The notes beneath the pieces are model-generated. The model was not told the DNA's origin, did not search any database, and was given only the letters and a program-made list of their open reading frames with translations. Positions 35,770-47,446 of a DNA stretch of 64,000 nt are shown here, piece after piece. How positions within the stretch are numbered: the stretch's first letter is position 1; the number at the start of each line of letters is the position of its first letter. This stretch comes from Herbaspirillum sp. GTDB taxonomy: Bacteria; Pseudomonadota; Gammaproteobacteria; Burkholderiales; Burkholderiaceae_D. The DNA is taken from assembly GCF_017744395.1 (NCBI RefSeq), contig NZ_JAGIBI010000007.1, forward strand, positions 186,001 to 250,000, read 5' to 3'. A program made the position numbers and the translations under genes.

Positions 35770-37071
35770 TCAGGCGCCGGCCAGGCGCGGCGAGTGGCTA
35801 CGGCCCTGGTCGCCCATGTAGCGCGCCACCGAGAGGTCTTCGGAAGCGATGGCAGGGCGACGGCCCGAAATCAGGTCCGACAGCAGTTGGCCCGAACCGC
35901 ACGACATGGTCCAGCCCAGCGTGCCGTGACCGGTGTTGATGTACAAGTTGGAAACCGGCGTGGCGCCGACCACCGGTGTGCCGTCCGGCGTCATCGGGCG
36001 CAGGCCGGTCCAGAAGGTGGCTTGCGCGGTGTCGCCGGCGCCCGGGAACAGGTCGTTGACCACCATTTCCAGCGTGGCGCGGCGCTTGGCGCGCAGGGTC
36101 TTGTCGTAGCCGACGATTTCCGCCATGCCGCCCACGCGGATGCGGTCGTCGAAGCGGGTGACGGCGATCTTGTAGGTCTCGTCCAGGATGGTCGACACCG
36201 GCGCGGCGGCGGCATTGACGATCGGCACCGTGATCGAGTAGCCCTTGAGCGGATAGACCGGAATCTCCGGCAACGCCGGCACGTCGCGCAGCAGTTGCGG
36301 CGAGTAGGAGCCGAGCGCCACCACATAGGAGTCGGCCTGCACCAGTTCCTTGCCGCACACCACGCCGGCGATCTTGCCGCCGGCCATGGCCAGCGCGTCG
36401 ATGTCCACGCCGTAGCGGAACTTCACGCCCAGTTCCTGCGCCATCGCCGCCAGGCGGGTGGTGAACAGTTGGCAGTCGCCGGTTTCGTCGTTGGGCAGGC
36501 GCAGGCCGCCGGCCAGCTTGCCGCGCACCTTGGCCAGCGCCGGTTCGGCGCGTTCCAGTTGCGCGGAGGAGAGCAGTTCATACGGCACGCCGGCTTCTTC
36601 GAGGACGGCGATGTCCTTGGCGGCGCCATCCAGCTGTTCCTGCGAGCGGAACAGTTGCAGCGTGCCTTGCTGGCGGCCTTCATAGGGGATGCCGGTGTCG
36701 GCGCGCAGGTCGCGGAAGCAGTCGCGGCTGTATTCGGCCAGGCGCACCATGCGTTCCTTGTTGACCGCGTAGCTGGCGGCGTTGCAGTTGCGCAGCATCT
36801 GCCACATCCAGCGCAGCTGGCGCAGCGTGCCGTCGGGGCGGATGGCCAGCGGGGCGTGTTCCTGGAACATCCACTTGATGGCCTTGAGCGGGATGCCGGG
36901 CGCGGCCCAGGGCGAGGCGTAGCCGGGCGAGATCTGGCCGGCGTTGCCGAACGAGGTTTCCAGCGCAGGGCCGTCCTGGCGTTCCAGCACGGTGACTTCG
37001 TGGCCGGCCTTGGCCAGGTACCAGGCGCTGGTGACGCCGATGACACCGCTTCCGAGAATGACGACGCGCAT
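35770..37071 (-). CDS. dadA: D-amino acid dehydrogenase, small subunit
   Basis: Membrane-associated FAD enzyme of 433 residues that oxidises D-alanine and other D-amino acids to keto acids and passes electrons to the respiratory chain. The FAD-binding Rossmann motif [18 protein letters not shown] starts at residue 3. Further DadA hallmarks are [20 protein letters not shown] near residue 40, [12 protein letters not shown] near 275 and [20 protein letters not shown] near 390. A GGGAGGG ribosome-binding site precedes the ATG at 37071. It is divergent from an Lrp-type regulator, with an Lrp-box-like site 49 bases upstream. No alanine racemase gene lies beside it. Confidence 0.94.
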   Translation of the reverse strand: MRVVILGSGVIGVTSAWYLAKAGHEVTVLERQDGPALETSFGNAGQISPGYASPWAAPGIPLKAIKWMFQEHAPLAIRPDGTLRQLRWMWQMLRNCNAASYAVNKERMVRLAEYSRDCFRDLRADTGIPYEGRQQGTLQLFRSQEQLDGAAKDIAVLEEAGVPYELLSSAQLERAEPALAKVRGKLAGGLRLPNDETGDCQLFTTRLAAMAQELGVKFRYGVDIDALAMAGGKIAGVVCGKELVQADSYVVALGSYSPQLLRDVPALPEIPVYPLKGYSITVPIVNAAAAPVSTILDETYKIAVTRFDDRIRVGGMAEIVGYDKTLRAKRRATLEMVVNDLFPGAGDTAQATFWTGLRPMTPDGTPVVGATPVSNLYINTGHGTLGWTMSCGSGQLLSDLISGRRPAIASEDLSVARYMGDQGRSHSPRLAGA

Positions 37072-37119
37072 GACAACCCTCCCGTTGAATAGATATCTGC
37101 TATGAAACAGCTTGATGAT

Positions 37120-37134
37120 TAGAATATTTCTCTA
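37120..37134. promoter_or_regulatory. Lrp-box-like site between dadA and the lrp-type gene
   Basis: TAGAATATTTCTCTA matches 14 of 15 positions of the E. coli Lrp consensus YAGHAWATTWTDCTR. It lies in a strongly AT-rich divergent spacer, 49 bases before dadA and 113 before the regulator gene. A palindrome AGATATCT lies at 37091-37098. The consensus is known; its use here is inferred. Confidence 0.6.
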
Positions 37135-37246
37135 TGATATTGATGAATATGTAGTGTTTGTTCGCGTATTTATTGATTGAATCAGTAATAAATAATGTAA
37201 AAATCGCTATAACAAGAAAATCAGCAGGAAATCAGCAAGGAAACCC

Positions 37247-37735
37247 ATGAGAACCCAGCAGCAATCGATCCGCACCCTCGACAAGCTCGACCACCGCATC
37301 CTCGCCGTCCTGCAGAAGGACGGGCGCATTTCCATGAAGGAGCTGGGCGAGCAGGTCGGCCTGTCGGTCACGCCCTGCATCGAACGGGTGCGGCGCATGG
37401 AGCGTGACGGCGTGATCAGCGGCTATTACGCGCGCATCAATCCCGAGTCGCTGGGGGCGACCCTGCTGGTGTTCGTCGAGATCACGCTGAACCACAAGTC
37501 GGGCAACATGTTCGAGCAGTTCCGGCGCGAGGTGCTGCGCATTCCCGAGGTACAGGAATGCCATCTGGTCTCGGGCGATTTCGATTACCTGATCAAGGCG
37601 CGCATCCGCGGCATGGCCGAATACCGCAAGCTGCTGGGCGATATCCTGCTGCAGTTGCCGGGTGCGGCGCAGTCCAAGAGCTACGTGGTGATGGAGGAAA
37701 TCAAGGAAACCCTGGCGCTGCCGCTGGACGAGTGA
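37247..37735 (+). CDS. lrp: Lrp-type regulator (leucine-responsive / DadR-like)
   Basis: Global-type Lrp/AsnC regulator of 162 residues. The helix-turn-helix (LDHRILAVLQKDGRISMKEL, then LSVTPCIERVRRMERDGVI) spans residues 13-60, followed by the linker SGYYARINPESLG and the RAM domain with ECHLVSGDFDYLIKARIRG near residue 104. It resembles E. coli Lrp more closely than the regulator beside hppD does. Its divergence from dadA suggests alanine-responsive control of D-alanine catabolism, as known for Lrp and DadR. The symbol is given for the family; orthology was not tested. Confidence 0.85.
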   Translation: MRTQQQSIRTLDKLDHRILAVLQKDGRISMKELGEQVGLSVTPCIERVRRMERDGVISGYYARINPESLGATLLVFVEITLNHKSGNMFEQFRREVLRIPEVQECHLVSGDFDYLIKARIRGMAEYRKLLGDILLQLPGAAQSKSYVVMEEIKETLALPLDE

Positions 37736-37858
37736 GGAGGGTAATCCGGCGCACTGGGCGCACTGTACTCTGCCGGCATGGCGGCGACTGTACATGCAGC
37801 CGCGGCGCCGCCTGCCCTAGACTCGGCCATTCTGCAATCAATCCGTTCGCACCGAGCT

Positions 37859-40183
<2,325 letters not shown>

Positions 40184-40188
40184 TTCCG

Positions 40189-40434
40189 ATGGAAGCAGAA
40201 GACGGCTTGCCGCCGGAAGTGCTCGCCATCATCGGCGAGCTGCAAGCCGACCATGAGCGCAGCGGCGGCGCGCCGCTGTCGCTGGCGCGGCTGTCCAAGC
40301 GCACGCAGTTGCGCATGAGCACGCTGCGGCGTTTTCTTTCCGCGCTGGAAGAGGCGGGCGTGGTCCGGGTCGAGTTGAATGAAGACGGCACGGGGAGCGT
40401 GCAGTTGTTGCCGCCGCCCGACCCGTCGTCCTGA
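40189..40434 (+). CDS. small winged-helix-like protein downstream of the molybdoenzyme
   Basis: Predicted 81-residue protein with one compact helical domain: PPEVLAIIGELQADHERSG, then PLSLARLSKRTQLRMSTLRR and FLSALEEAGVVRVELNEDGT. The pattern (helix, turn, recognition-like helix, beta hairpin) looks like a winged helix-turn-helix. It starts six bases after the oxidoreductase stop, so it is probably cotranscribed. I do not recognise a named family; a regulatory or maturation role for the molybdoenzyme is possible. Confidence 0.65.
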   Translation: MEAEDGLPPEVLAIIGELQADHERSGGAPLSLARLSKRTQLRMSTLRRFLSALEEAGVVRVELNEDGTGSVQLLPPPDPSS

Positions 40435-40465
40435 CGAAGGCCGGGGCGACGGGTATTTGAGTAGC

Positions 40466-41917
40466 CTAGGCCGATAATTCCTGCACCAGTTTCCCCACCA
40501 GTTTCAAAGCCTGCTCGGTCTCGCGCGACCACGGATAGCTGTAGTTCAGCCGGATGAAATGGCCGTAGCGGTTGGTCGCCGCGAAGATGCGGCCCGGCGC
40601 CACCGTGATGCCCAGCGCCAGGCAGCGCCGGTACAGCTCCATCGCATCCACCTTCCCGGGCAATTCCACCCATAGCACATAGCCGCCTTCCGGTTTCGAC
40701 ACTTGCGTGCCCTCCGGGAAGAAGCGCAGCACGAAATGCCGCATCAGGTCGCGCTGCTGCGCGAAGGTGCGGCGCACCCGGCGCAGGTGGCGCTCGTAGC
40801 CGCCTTGCGTCAGGTATTCGGCGATCGCCCGTTGCGGCGCGGTGGGCGTGGTCAGGGTATTGAGGAACTTGAGCTTTTCCACCTGCGCGCGATAGCGGCC
40901 GGGCATGGCCCAGCCGATGCGGTAGGCCGAGGTCAGGCTTTTGGAGAACGAAGAGCAATGCAGTACCAGGCCTTCGCGGTCGTAGTTCTTGAGCGAGGAA
41001 GGGTGGGCATTGCCGTAGTACAGCTCGCTGTAGACGGCGTTTTCGATCAGCGGCATCCGGTGCCGCTCGGCCAGCCGTACCAGCTTTTCCTTCTCGCTGT
41101 CGGGCATCTGGAAACCGAGCGGGTTCTGGAAGTTGGGCATCACCATGCAGGCCGCCACCGGCTGCGTTTGCATGAGCGCTTCCAGTGCGCCGACATCGAT
41201 GCCGCGCTGCGGGTCGGTGGGAATCTCCAGTGCCCGCATGCCAAGGCGCTCGATTGCGTGCAGCATGGCGTAGAAGGTCGGCGTTTCCACCGCGATGGTG
41301 TCGCCGGGGCGCGCCACCGCCTGCAGGCACAGGTTGATCGCCTCGGTGGCGCCGACCGTCACTACGATTTCCTCGGGATCGACCTTCAGGCCGTTTTCCA
41401 GGTAGCGCCGCGCGATCTGCCGCAGCAGGTCGGGGTGGCCCGGAGGCAGGTCGTCGAACACGCTGGACTGGCTGGCGTCGCGCATGATCTTGCCGGCATA
41501 CTGGGCTACCCGCTGCGAGGGGAACAGCGCCGGGTTGGGGTAGGGCGAACCCAGCGGCACGGTGCCGTCTTGCTGGATGGTCTTCAGGGTGGCCAGCACC
41601 AGCCGGCTCACATCGACTTCGGTGGATTGCTGGTAGGCCGGATGGTCGTCGTGCGCATCGCGCGCGTTGCGCCTGGCTGGCGGCTTGTCGCCTGAGGGCG
41701 CCTGCTCGCGCACGAAGTAGCCGGACTGCGGCTGGCTTTCGATGATGCCGCGGCTTTCCAGCAGTTCGTAGGCCCGTACCACGGTGGTCACGCTGAGCTT
41801 GTGCTGCTGGCTGGCGATGCGCACCGAGGCGATGCGCTCGCCCGGGCGCAGCACGCCGTCACGGATGGAGGCCGCCAGCTGGTCGGCGAACTGTTTGTAC
41901 AGGGGAGTGGCGGCCAT
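40466..41917 (-). CDS. MocR-type regulator (GntR helix-turn-helix plus aminotransferase fold)
   Basis: Regulator of 483 residues. A GntR-type winged helix occupies residues 1-75 (QFADQLAASIRDGVLRPGER, then TTVVRAYELLESRGIIESQP). It is joined by a linker to a fold type I aminotransferase domain (about 115-480). PLP-binding features include the Lys in CSSFSKSLTSAYRIGWAMPG near residue 310 and the segment VVTVGATEAINLCLQAVARP near 185. MocR proteins use PLP or an amino acid adduct as effector, for example controlling pyridoxal or GABA metabolism. The target is unknown; the nearest divergent gene is the CorC-type protein. Confidence 0.9.
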   Translation of the reverse strand: MAATPLYKQFADQLAASIRDGVLRPGERIASVRIASQQHKLSVTTVVRAYELLESRGIIESQPQSGYFVREQAPSGDKPPARRNARDAHDDHPAYQQSTEVDVSRLVLATLKTIQQDGTVPLGSPYPNPALFPSQRVAQYAGKIMRDASQSSVFDDLPPGHPDLLRQIARRYLENGLKVDPEEIVVTVGATEAINLCLQAVARPGDTIAVETPTFYAMLHAIERLGMRALEIPTDPQRGIDVGALEALMQTQPVAACMVMPNFQNPLGFQMPDSEKEKLVRLAERHRMPLIENAVYSELYYGNAHPSSLKNYDREGLVLHCSSFSKSLTSAYRIGWAMPGRYRAQVEKLKFLNTLTTPTAPQRAIAEYLTQGGYERHLRRVRRTFAQQRDLMRHFVLRFFPEGTQVSKPEGGYVLWVELPGKVDAMELYRRCLALGITVAPGRIFAATNRYGHFIRLNYSYPWSRETEQALKLVGKLVQELSA

Positions 41918-42116
41918 GGCGGGGCGGACTTGGGGCGATATCGGTTGTTTGGGGATGTCGGCCGGTATTTTACAAGGCCGGGGCCGCGCTGGCGGTGCGG
42001 ATGGCTTGCCGGCGGCGGCGGCGCATCCGCAGCGCGGGGCTTGTTTCCCCCGCGATTTGCGTTTTCTCCCCGTTGCGCGAGAAAATGGGGCGTCGAATCA
42101 AAGAGACAAGAACAAT

Positions 42117-43451
42117 ATGAGCATTTTCACCAGCTTTTTGCTGATCCTGCTTCTGGTGGTGATCAGCGCCTTCCTCTCCTGCGCCGAGATCTCCATCGCC
42201 GCTTCCCGCAAGATCCGCCTGGAGATGATGTCCAAGGACGGCGATGCCAATGCCGACCGGGTGCTGGCGCTGCAGGCGCAGCCGGGCAACTTCTTCACCG
42301 TGGTGCAGATCGGGCTCAACGCGGTGGCCATCCTCGGCGGCGTGGTCGGCGAGCCGGCCCTGACGCCGCACATGCGCGAGATCGTCAGCCGGTTCTACCA
42401 GGGGCCGTGGCTGGAGAACATCAGCTTCGCGCTGTCCTTCCTGGTGGTGACCGCCTTCTTCATCCTGTTCGCCGACCTGATGCCCAAGCGGCTGGCGATG
42501 GTGGCGCCCGAGCGCGCGGCAGTCGTGCTGGTCAAGCCGATGCTGCTGCTGGAAACCCTGTTCAAGCCGCTGGTATGGTTCTTCAACAACCTGTCGAAGT
42601 GGATCTTCACGTTGTTCGGCCTGCCGCAGGTGCGCCAGGAGGTGATCACGCCCAACGAGATCCACGCGATGGTCGATGCCGGCGCCCAGGCCGGCGTGCT
42701 GCTCACGCAGGAACACCACCTGATCGAAAACGTGTTCGATCTGGAAAGCCGTTATGTGCCTTCGGCCATGACCCCGCGGGAAAGCATCGTCTACTTCCTG
42801 TTGAATGACAGCGAGGAAACCATCCGCCAGAAGATCATCGACCATCCGCATTCGCGCTTCCTGGTGTGCGACGGCCATATCGATGCCGTGCTGGGCTACA
42901 TCGACAGCAAGGATGTGTTGAAGCGCCTGCTCAAGGGCGAACGCTTCTCGCTGGCCGACAAAGGGCTGGTGCACAGCCCGCTGTCGATTCCCGACAGCCT
43001 GAACCTGTGGGAAGTGCTGGAGCGGATGAAGGCGATGGACGAGGACCTGGCCATCGTGGTCAACGAATATGCGCTGGTGGTGGGCATCATCAGCATCACT
43101 GACGTGACCGGCGTGCTGATGGGTAATTTGCTGTCGATGCCTGAGGAAGAGCAGCAGATCGTGCGGCGCGACGAGAACTCGTGGCTGATGGATGGCCTCA
43201 CGCCCTTGAACGACGTGATGAACGAACTGGATATCGAGGAATATCCGAACCCGGTCGGCTACGAGACGCTGGCGGGTTTCATCATGTACATGCTGCGCAA
43301 GATCCCGAAAAAAACCGACTTTGTGCTTTTTTCGGATTTCAAGTTCGAGGTAGTCGATATCGAGGGAAACAAAATCAACCAGTTGCTGGTCACTCGCTTC
43401 AAACAAGACAAGAGCGAGCCGCAGGCCAGGAAGGATGCCGACGAGCCCTGA
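42117..43451 (+). CDS. CNNM/CorC (HlyC) family membrane protein
   Basis: Protein of 444 residues with an N-terminal CNNM (DUF21) membrane domain (about 1-190) starting FLLILLLVVISAFLSCAEIS and containing DLMPKRLAMVAPERAAVVLV. Two CBS domains follow (about 205-330; for example SAMTPRESIVYFLLNDSEET and AIVVNEYALVVGIISITDVT), then a C-terminal CorC_HlyC domain (about 350-430). Relatives take part in magnesium or cobalt homeostasis, and some were called hemolysins. The ATG at 42117 gives the usual MSIFTSFLL start. Confidence 0.9.
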   Translation: MSIFTSFLLILLLVVISAFLSCAEISIAASRKIRLEMMSKDGDANADRVLALQAQPGNFFTVVQIGLNAVAILGGVVGEPALTPHMREIVSRFYQGPWLENISFALSFLVVTAFFILFADLMPKRLAMVAPERAAVVLVKPMLLLETLFKPLVWFFNNLSKWIFTLFGLPQVRQEVITPNEIHAMVDAGAQAGVLLTQEHHLIENVFDLESRYVPSAMTPRESIVYFLLNDSEETIRQKIIDHPHSRFLVCDGHIDAVLGYIDSKDVLKRLLKGERFSLADKGLVHSPLSIPDSLNLWEVLERMKAMDEDLAIVVNEYALVVGIISITDVTGVLMGNLLSMPEEEQQIVRRDENSWLMDGLTPLNDVMNELDIEEYPNPVGYETLAGFIMYMLRKIPKKTDFVLFSDFKFEVVDIEGNKINQLLVTRFKQDKSEPQARKDADEP

Positions 43452-43539
43452 CCATCCGGTCGACATGCCAACATGAACGGGGCGCGCGTGCCGCATCGAA
43501 GCGGCGCGCCTGCGGGCGGGAAACTACAGGAACCCCCGC

Positions 43540-44457
43540 ATGGATATCCGCCGCCGAGTTTTTGCCCTCATTCATTCCCTTCATTCCATTTTTGGATCTC
43601 GACACAGCCGGAGCCGGCGCACGCTGTTGCGCCTGCTTCCGGTGCTGTCATTACCCGGCGCATGGCCGCGGCAGGCGCAGGCGGCCGGCAAGCCGCCGCT
43701 GATGCTGGCCAATACGTATCGCGCGGGCGTGCCGCTGGCCGGTTTCAGGGCAAGCGAAAAATACGACGGCATGCGCGCCTGGTGGGACGGCCGCAGATTG
43801 CTCACGCGCGGCGGCGAGGTGATCCAGGCGCCGGGATGGTTTACCTGCGGTTGGCCGGAGCAGCCGATGGACGGCGAATTGTGGGCCGGACGCGGGCGCT
43901 TCGAACAAACCGTCTCCATCGTGCGCCGGCAGGTGCCCGACGATGCGGGATGGCGCGCCGTCAGCTTCATGGTGTTCGACCTGCCGCAGGCGCCGGGCGT
44001 CTTCGATGCGCGGCTGGCGGCCTTGCGGGAATTGGCCAGGAAGCTTGCGCAAGCGTGGGTGGTGGCCGTGCCCCAGCGCAGGGTGGCCAGCCACCAGGCC
44101 TTGCAGGCCTGGCTGGAAGAGGTGGAGCGGCAGGGCGGCGAAGGCTTGATGCTGCATCGCGGCTCCTCGCTCTACAAGGCCGGGCGCAGTGACGACCTGC
44201 TCAAGTTCAAATCGATGGAGGATGCGGAAGCGAAGGTGGTGGCCTATCTGCCCGGAAAGGGCAAGTACGAGGGCCTGGTCGGCGCGCTGGTGGTGGAGAC
44301 GGAGCAAGGCTTGCGCTTCAATCTCGGCAGCGGCCTGAGCGATGCGCAACGGCGTGTGCCACCGCCGCTGGGCAGCATCGTCACCTATCGCTACCGGGGA
44401 CGGCATGCCAGCGGCAAGCCGCGTTTCGCGGTGCTGCTGCGGGAACGCAGCGATTGA
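43540..44457 (+). CDS. Lig E-type ATP-dependent DNA ligase, exported
   Basis: Minimal ATP-dependent DNA ligase of 305 residues. Motif I with the adenylated Lys is SEKYDGMRAWWDG near residue 73. Later motifs are PMDGELWAGRGRF (motif III region) near 110, GGEGLMLHRGSSLYKAGRSD (motif IV region) near 199 and LLKFKSMEDAEAKVVAYLPG (motif V region) near 225. The C-terminus is a short OB fold ending in RYRGRHASGKPRFAVLLRER. An N-terminal stretch with LLRLLPVLSLPGAWPRQAQA looks like a signal peptide, as in the periplasmic Lig E group of Proteobacteria. A role in joining extracellular or incoming DNA has been suggested for the group. Confidence 0.86.
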   Translation: MDIRRRVFALIHSLHSIFGSRHSRSRRTLLRLLPVLSLPGAWPRQAQAAGKPPLMLANTYRAGVPLAGFRASEKYDGMRAWWDGRRLLTRGGEVIQAPGWFTCGWPEQPMDGELWAGRGRFEQTVSIVRRQVPDDAGWRAVSFMVFDLPQAPGVFDARLAALRELARKLAQAWVVAVPQRRVASHQALQAWLEEVERQGGEGLMLHRGSSLYKAGRSDDLLKFKSMEDAEAKVVAYLPGKGKYEGLVGALVVETEQGLRFNLGSGLSDAQRRVPPPLGSIVTYRYRGRHASGKPRFAVLLRERSD

Positions 44458-44580
44458 TTTTTGAGAATCTTCCTATATCCCCGGCGGGGCGTACCGCGGA
44501 TACTGGCAACCGTCGCCTGCTCATGAGTTTGCTGCACTCTTGGGGGAGTGGGCGGCGGAAGAAAGTTGTGATGGAGTGGG

Positions 44581-44611
44581 AGCCCGCATCCTTACGGATG
44601 CGGGCTTTTTT
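44581..44611 (+). terminator. terminator after the ligase gene
   Basis: AGCCCGCATCC (44581-44591) pairs with GGATGCGGGCT (44596-44606) around TTAC and is followed by a T-run. The 120 bases before it, after the ligase stop, hold no recognisable gene. Confidence 0.87.
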
Positions 44612-44632
44612 CATGTGTGCGCTTGCGTGCGC

Positions 44633-45037
44633 TCAGGCCGGCGACTTGCGGCCGAAGTTGCGCTCGGAAATTTGCGCATTGAGCGTCCAGAAGTCGTACA
44701 GCAGGCCCAGCAGGAACAGGCCGCCGGTGAGCAGGTAGAGGATGCCGGTGAACCACTTGCCGATATACATGCGGTGCGCGCCGAAGATGCCGAGGAAGGT
44801 CAGCAGCAGCCAGGCCACCGAATAATTGCTGTCGCCGCCGACGAAGCGGCGGTCGGCTTCACGGTCCATCGACGGGATCAGGAACAGGTCGACCAGCCAG
44901 CCGATGCCGAGCAGGCCGAGGGTGAAGAACCAGATGGTGCCTGTGACCGGCTTGCCGTAGTAGAAACGGTGAGCGCCTGTGAATCCGAAGATCCAGAGCA
45001 GGTAGCCGAGGGTTTTGCTGTGGGTGTCGTTGCTCAT
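44633..45037 (-). CDS. TM2-domain membrane protein with two TM2 repeats
   Basis: Inner-membrane protein of 134 residues made of two similar halves. The first (about residues 8-55) reads LGYLLWIFGFTGAHRFYYGK, then a long hydrophobic hairpin. The second (about 72-120) reads VAWLLLTFLGIFGAHRMYIG, then another hairpin ending LLYDFWTLNAQI. Each has the GAHR(F/M)Y(Y/I)GK turn of TM2 domains. Function unknown. The ATG at 45037 was chosen as the family start; a longer frame upstream has no such support. Confidence 0.87.
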   Translation of the reverse strand: MSNDTHSKTLGYLLWIFGFTGAHRFYYGKPVTGTIWFFTLGLLGIGWLVDLFLIPSMDREADRRFVGGDSNYSVAWLLLTFLGIFGAHRMYIGKWFTGILYLLTGGLFLLGLLYDFWTLNAQISERNFGRKSPA

Positions 45038-45225
45038 CCGGGTTCCATGTGTGAAGTTGGGAAAGTGCGCCCGTATTGTAGTGCACCGCCGGGCGCCGAT
45101 GCCGTCCTCTTGTCCAGGAAGGGGTACGGCAGGGCTTCCCGCAAGGAAACCCCAACTGGTGTAAACTGCTGACCTGTCAGAAGCCGCTGGCTTTTGCTCC
45201 ATCCACTAGCCAATCCGTTGCAATC

Positions 45226-46608
45226 GTGCGACCTTCGCTGCTTGTCCCTCTTATCGTCGGCTGTGCCCTGTTCATGGAAAACATGGACGCCACGGTTCTC
45301 GCCACCTCGCTTCCCGCGCTCGCGCGCGACCTCCACCAGGATCCGGTCACCCTCAAGCTGGCCATGACGGCTTATGTCGCGGCGCTGGGCGTATTCATCC
45401 CGATCTCGGGCTGGCTGGCCGACAAGCTGGGCGCGCGCAAGGTGTTCCGTTCGGCCATGGTGGTGTTCATGGCCGGCTCCATCCTGTGCGCGGTATCGGG
45501 TTCGCTGGTCACTTTCGTGGCGGCGCGTTTCCTGCAGGGCATCGGCGGCGCCATGATGGTGCCGGTGGGGCGGGTCATCATCGCGCGTTCGGTCAGCAAG
45601 GCCGAACTGGTCAAGGCGGTCAGCTACCTGACGCTGCCGGCGCTGCTGGGGCCGGTGGTGGGGCCGGTGCTGGGCGGTTTCATCACGACTTATTTCCACT
45701 GGCGCTGGGTGTTCCTGATCAACATCCCGTTCTGCTTCCTCGGCCTTTACCTGGCCGGCCGCTTTATCCAGAATTTCGTCGAGGACGATCCGGCGCCGCT
45801 GGATGTGAAGGGTTTCGTGCTGACCTCGGTTGGCGCCGCGCTGATCATGCTGGGCCTGTCGCTGTTCGGCACCCCCTTGGTGGACGGCGCCACGCCGGTC
45901 GCCATGTGCGCCATCGGCGCCATCGCGCTGGCCATGTATTGCCGTCATTCGACTCGGATCGACTATCCGCTGCTGGACTTCCGCCTGCTGCGCATCCCCA
46001 CGCTGCATGCCAGCGTGGTGGGCGGATCGTTGTTTCGCATCGGTTTGGGGGCGGTGCCTTTCCTGCTGCCGCTGGCGTTGCAGGAGGGGCTGGGCATGAC
46101 GGCCTTCCAGGCCGGGATGATCACCTGCGCTTCGGCGTTCGGCTCGCTGTTCATGCGCCTGGTCGCCACCAGGGTGCTGCGCCGCTACGGTTTTCGCACG
46201 GTGCTGATGGTCAATGCCGTGTTCGCCGGCATCGCGCTGGCGGCTTACGGCATCTTCAGCATCAACACGCCGTACCTGCTGATCGCGCTGATCGTCTTGA
46301 TGGGCGGCGTGTTCCCGGCGCTGCAGTTCACCTGCCTGAATTCGATCGCCTATGCCGACATCGACGCCCGCGACGCCGGCCGCGTCACCAGCCTGGCCAG
46401 CGTGATCCAGCAGCTCTCGCTGGGCCTGGGCGTGACCATCGCCGGCATCGTGCTGCAACTGTCGAGCCATATGCAAGGCCACGCCACCATCGTCGAATCC
46501 GACTTCTGGCCGGCGTTCCTGGTGATCGGCCTGTTTTCGATCGCCTCGGTGCCGATTACCGGCAGGCTGCCGCACAATGCCGGCCTTGAGCTTTCGCGGG
46601 GCAAGTAA
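45226..46608 (+). CDS. MFS multidrug-efflux-type transporter (DHA2 family)
   Basis: Major facilitator of 460 residues with about 13-14 hydrophobic segments. The first helix carries GCALFMENMDATVLATSLPA (motif D1), followed by the motif A loop SGWLADKLGARKVFR near residue 60, RFLQGIGGAMMVPVGRVI near 102 and motif C LLGPVVGPVLGGFIT near 140. Similar to EmrB-type pumps, but no membrane-fusion partner is adjacent. Substrate unknown. The start is GTG at 45226, right after an upstream region shared with the divergent TM2 gene. Confidence 0.87.
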   Translation: MRPSLLVPLIVGCALFMENMDATVLATSLPALARDLHQDPVTLKLAMTAYVAALGVFIPISGWLADKLGARKVFRSAMVVFMAGSILCAVSGSLVTFVAARFLQGIGGAMMVPVGRVIIARSVSKAELVKAVSYLTLPALLGPVVGPVLGGFITTYFHWRWVFLINIPFCFLGLYLAGRFIQNFVEDDPAPLDVKGFVLTSVGAALIMLGLSLFGTPLVDGATPVAMCAIGAIALAMYCRHSTRIDYPLLDFRLLRIPTLHASVVGGSLFRIGLGAVPFLLPLALQEGLGMTAFQAGMITCASAFGSLFMRLVATRVLRRYGFRTVLMVNAVFAGIALAAYGIFSINTPYLLIALIVLMGGVFPALQFTCLNSIAYADIDARDAGRVTSLASVIQQLSLGLGVTIAGIVLQLSSHMQGHATIVESDFWPAFLVIGLFSIASVPITGRLPHNAGLELSRGK

Positions 46609-46698
46609 AGCCCCCTTGGCTGGATCGGAGCGGGGCCGTATGATCGCAATGGCGCCTCATCCATCTTCCCGTTACGCCGTTACCTACCGGAGTCCATC

Positions 46699-47397
46699 AT
46701 GTCCCTGATCCCTGTTACCTTGCGTCGCGCCGCCGTGGCCGTGTCGCTGTTGTCGGCTACCGCCGCTTTCGCCGTTTCGCTGTCCGACATCAGCAACCAG
46801 GATGCGACCAGCGGCCTCAAGGCGGCGCTGGAGAAGGGCGCCACCGTGGCCGTCTCCAAGCTGGGCCAGCAAAACGGCTTCCTCAACAACGACAAGGTCA
46901 AGATCAAGCTGCCCAGCGCGCTGGAGCAGGCCATGCCGCTGATCCGCATGACCGGCCAGGGACAGAAGGTGGACGACCTGGTGGTGGACATGAACCACGC
47001 CGCCGAGGCCGCGGTGCCGTTGGCCAAGCCGCTGCTGGTCAATGCCGTGAAGTCGATGTCGGTGTCCGACGCCAAGAACATCCTGTCCGGCGGCGACACC
47101 TCGGTGACCGATTTCTTCCGCCAGAAGACCTCCGGCGAACTGGCCACCAAATTCCTGCCCATCGTCAAGAACATCACCGACAAGAACGGCCTGTCCGCCC
47201 GCTATAACGCCACCATGGGGCAGGTCGCCAAGACCGGCCTGGTGTCGGGCGACCAGAGCACGGTCGAAGGCTATGTGACGCAGCGCGCGCTGGATGGTCT
47301 GTTCCTGATGATCGGGGAAGAGGAAAAAGCCATCCGCCAGGATCCGGTGGGAGCCGGCAGCGCGATCATCGGCAAGGTGTTCGGCGCGCTGAAGTGA
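46699..47397 (+). CDS. exported DUF4197 protein
   Basis: Exported protein of 232 residues: a signal peptide (VAVSLLSATAAFA), then a helical domain with GLKAALEKGATVAVSKLGQQ, NGFLNNDKVKIKLPSALEQA and DFFRQKTSGELATKFLPIVK, the DUF4197 pattern. No catalytic motif is apparent and the function is unknown for the family. It follows the MFS gene by 90 bases and ends before a strong terminator. Confidence 0.85.
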   Translation: MSLIPVTLRRAAVAVSLLSATAAFAVSLSDISNQDATSGLKAALEKGATVAVSKLGQQNGFLNNDKVKIKLPSALEQAMPLIRMTGQGQKVDDLVVDMNHAAEAAVPLAKPLLVNAVKSMSVSDAKNILSGGDTSVTDFFRQKTSGELATKFLPIVKNITDKNGLSARYNATMGQVAKTGLVSGDQSTVEGYVTQRALDGLFLMIGEEEKAIRQDPVGAGSAIIGKVFGALK

Positions 47398-47446
47398 GTT
47401 GAGCGCGGCGCTATTGCCAGATTCATAGCGGGTTAAAGAAAGCAGG

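Noticed and set aside
44454..44738. 94-codon frame across the ligase terminator
   Set aside because: It reads through an intrinsic terminator and antisense to the TM2 gene; the product has no domain.
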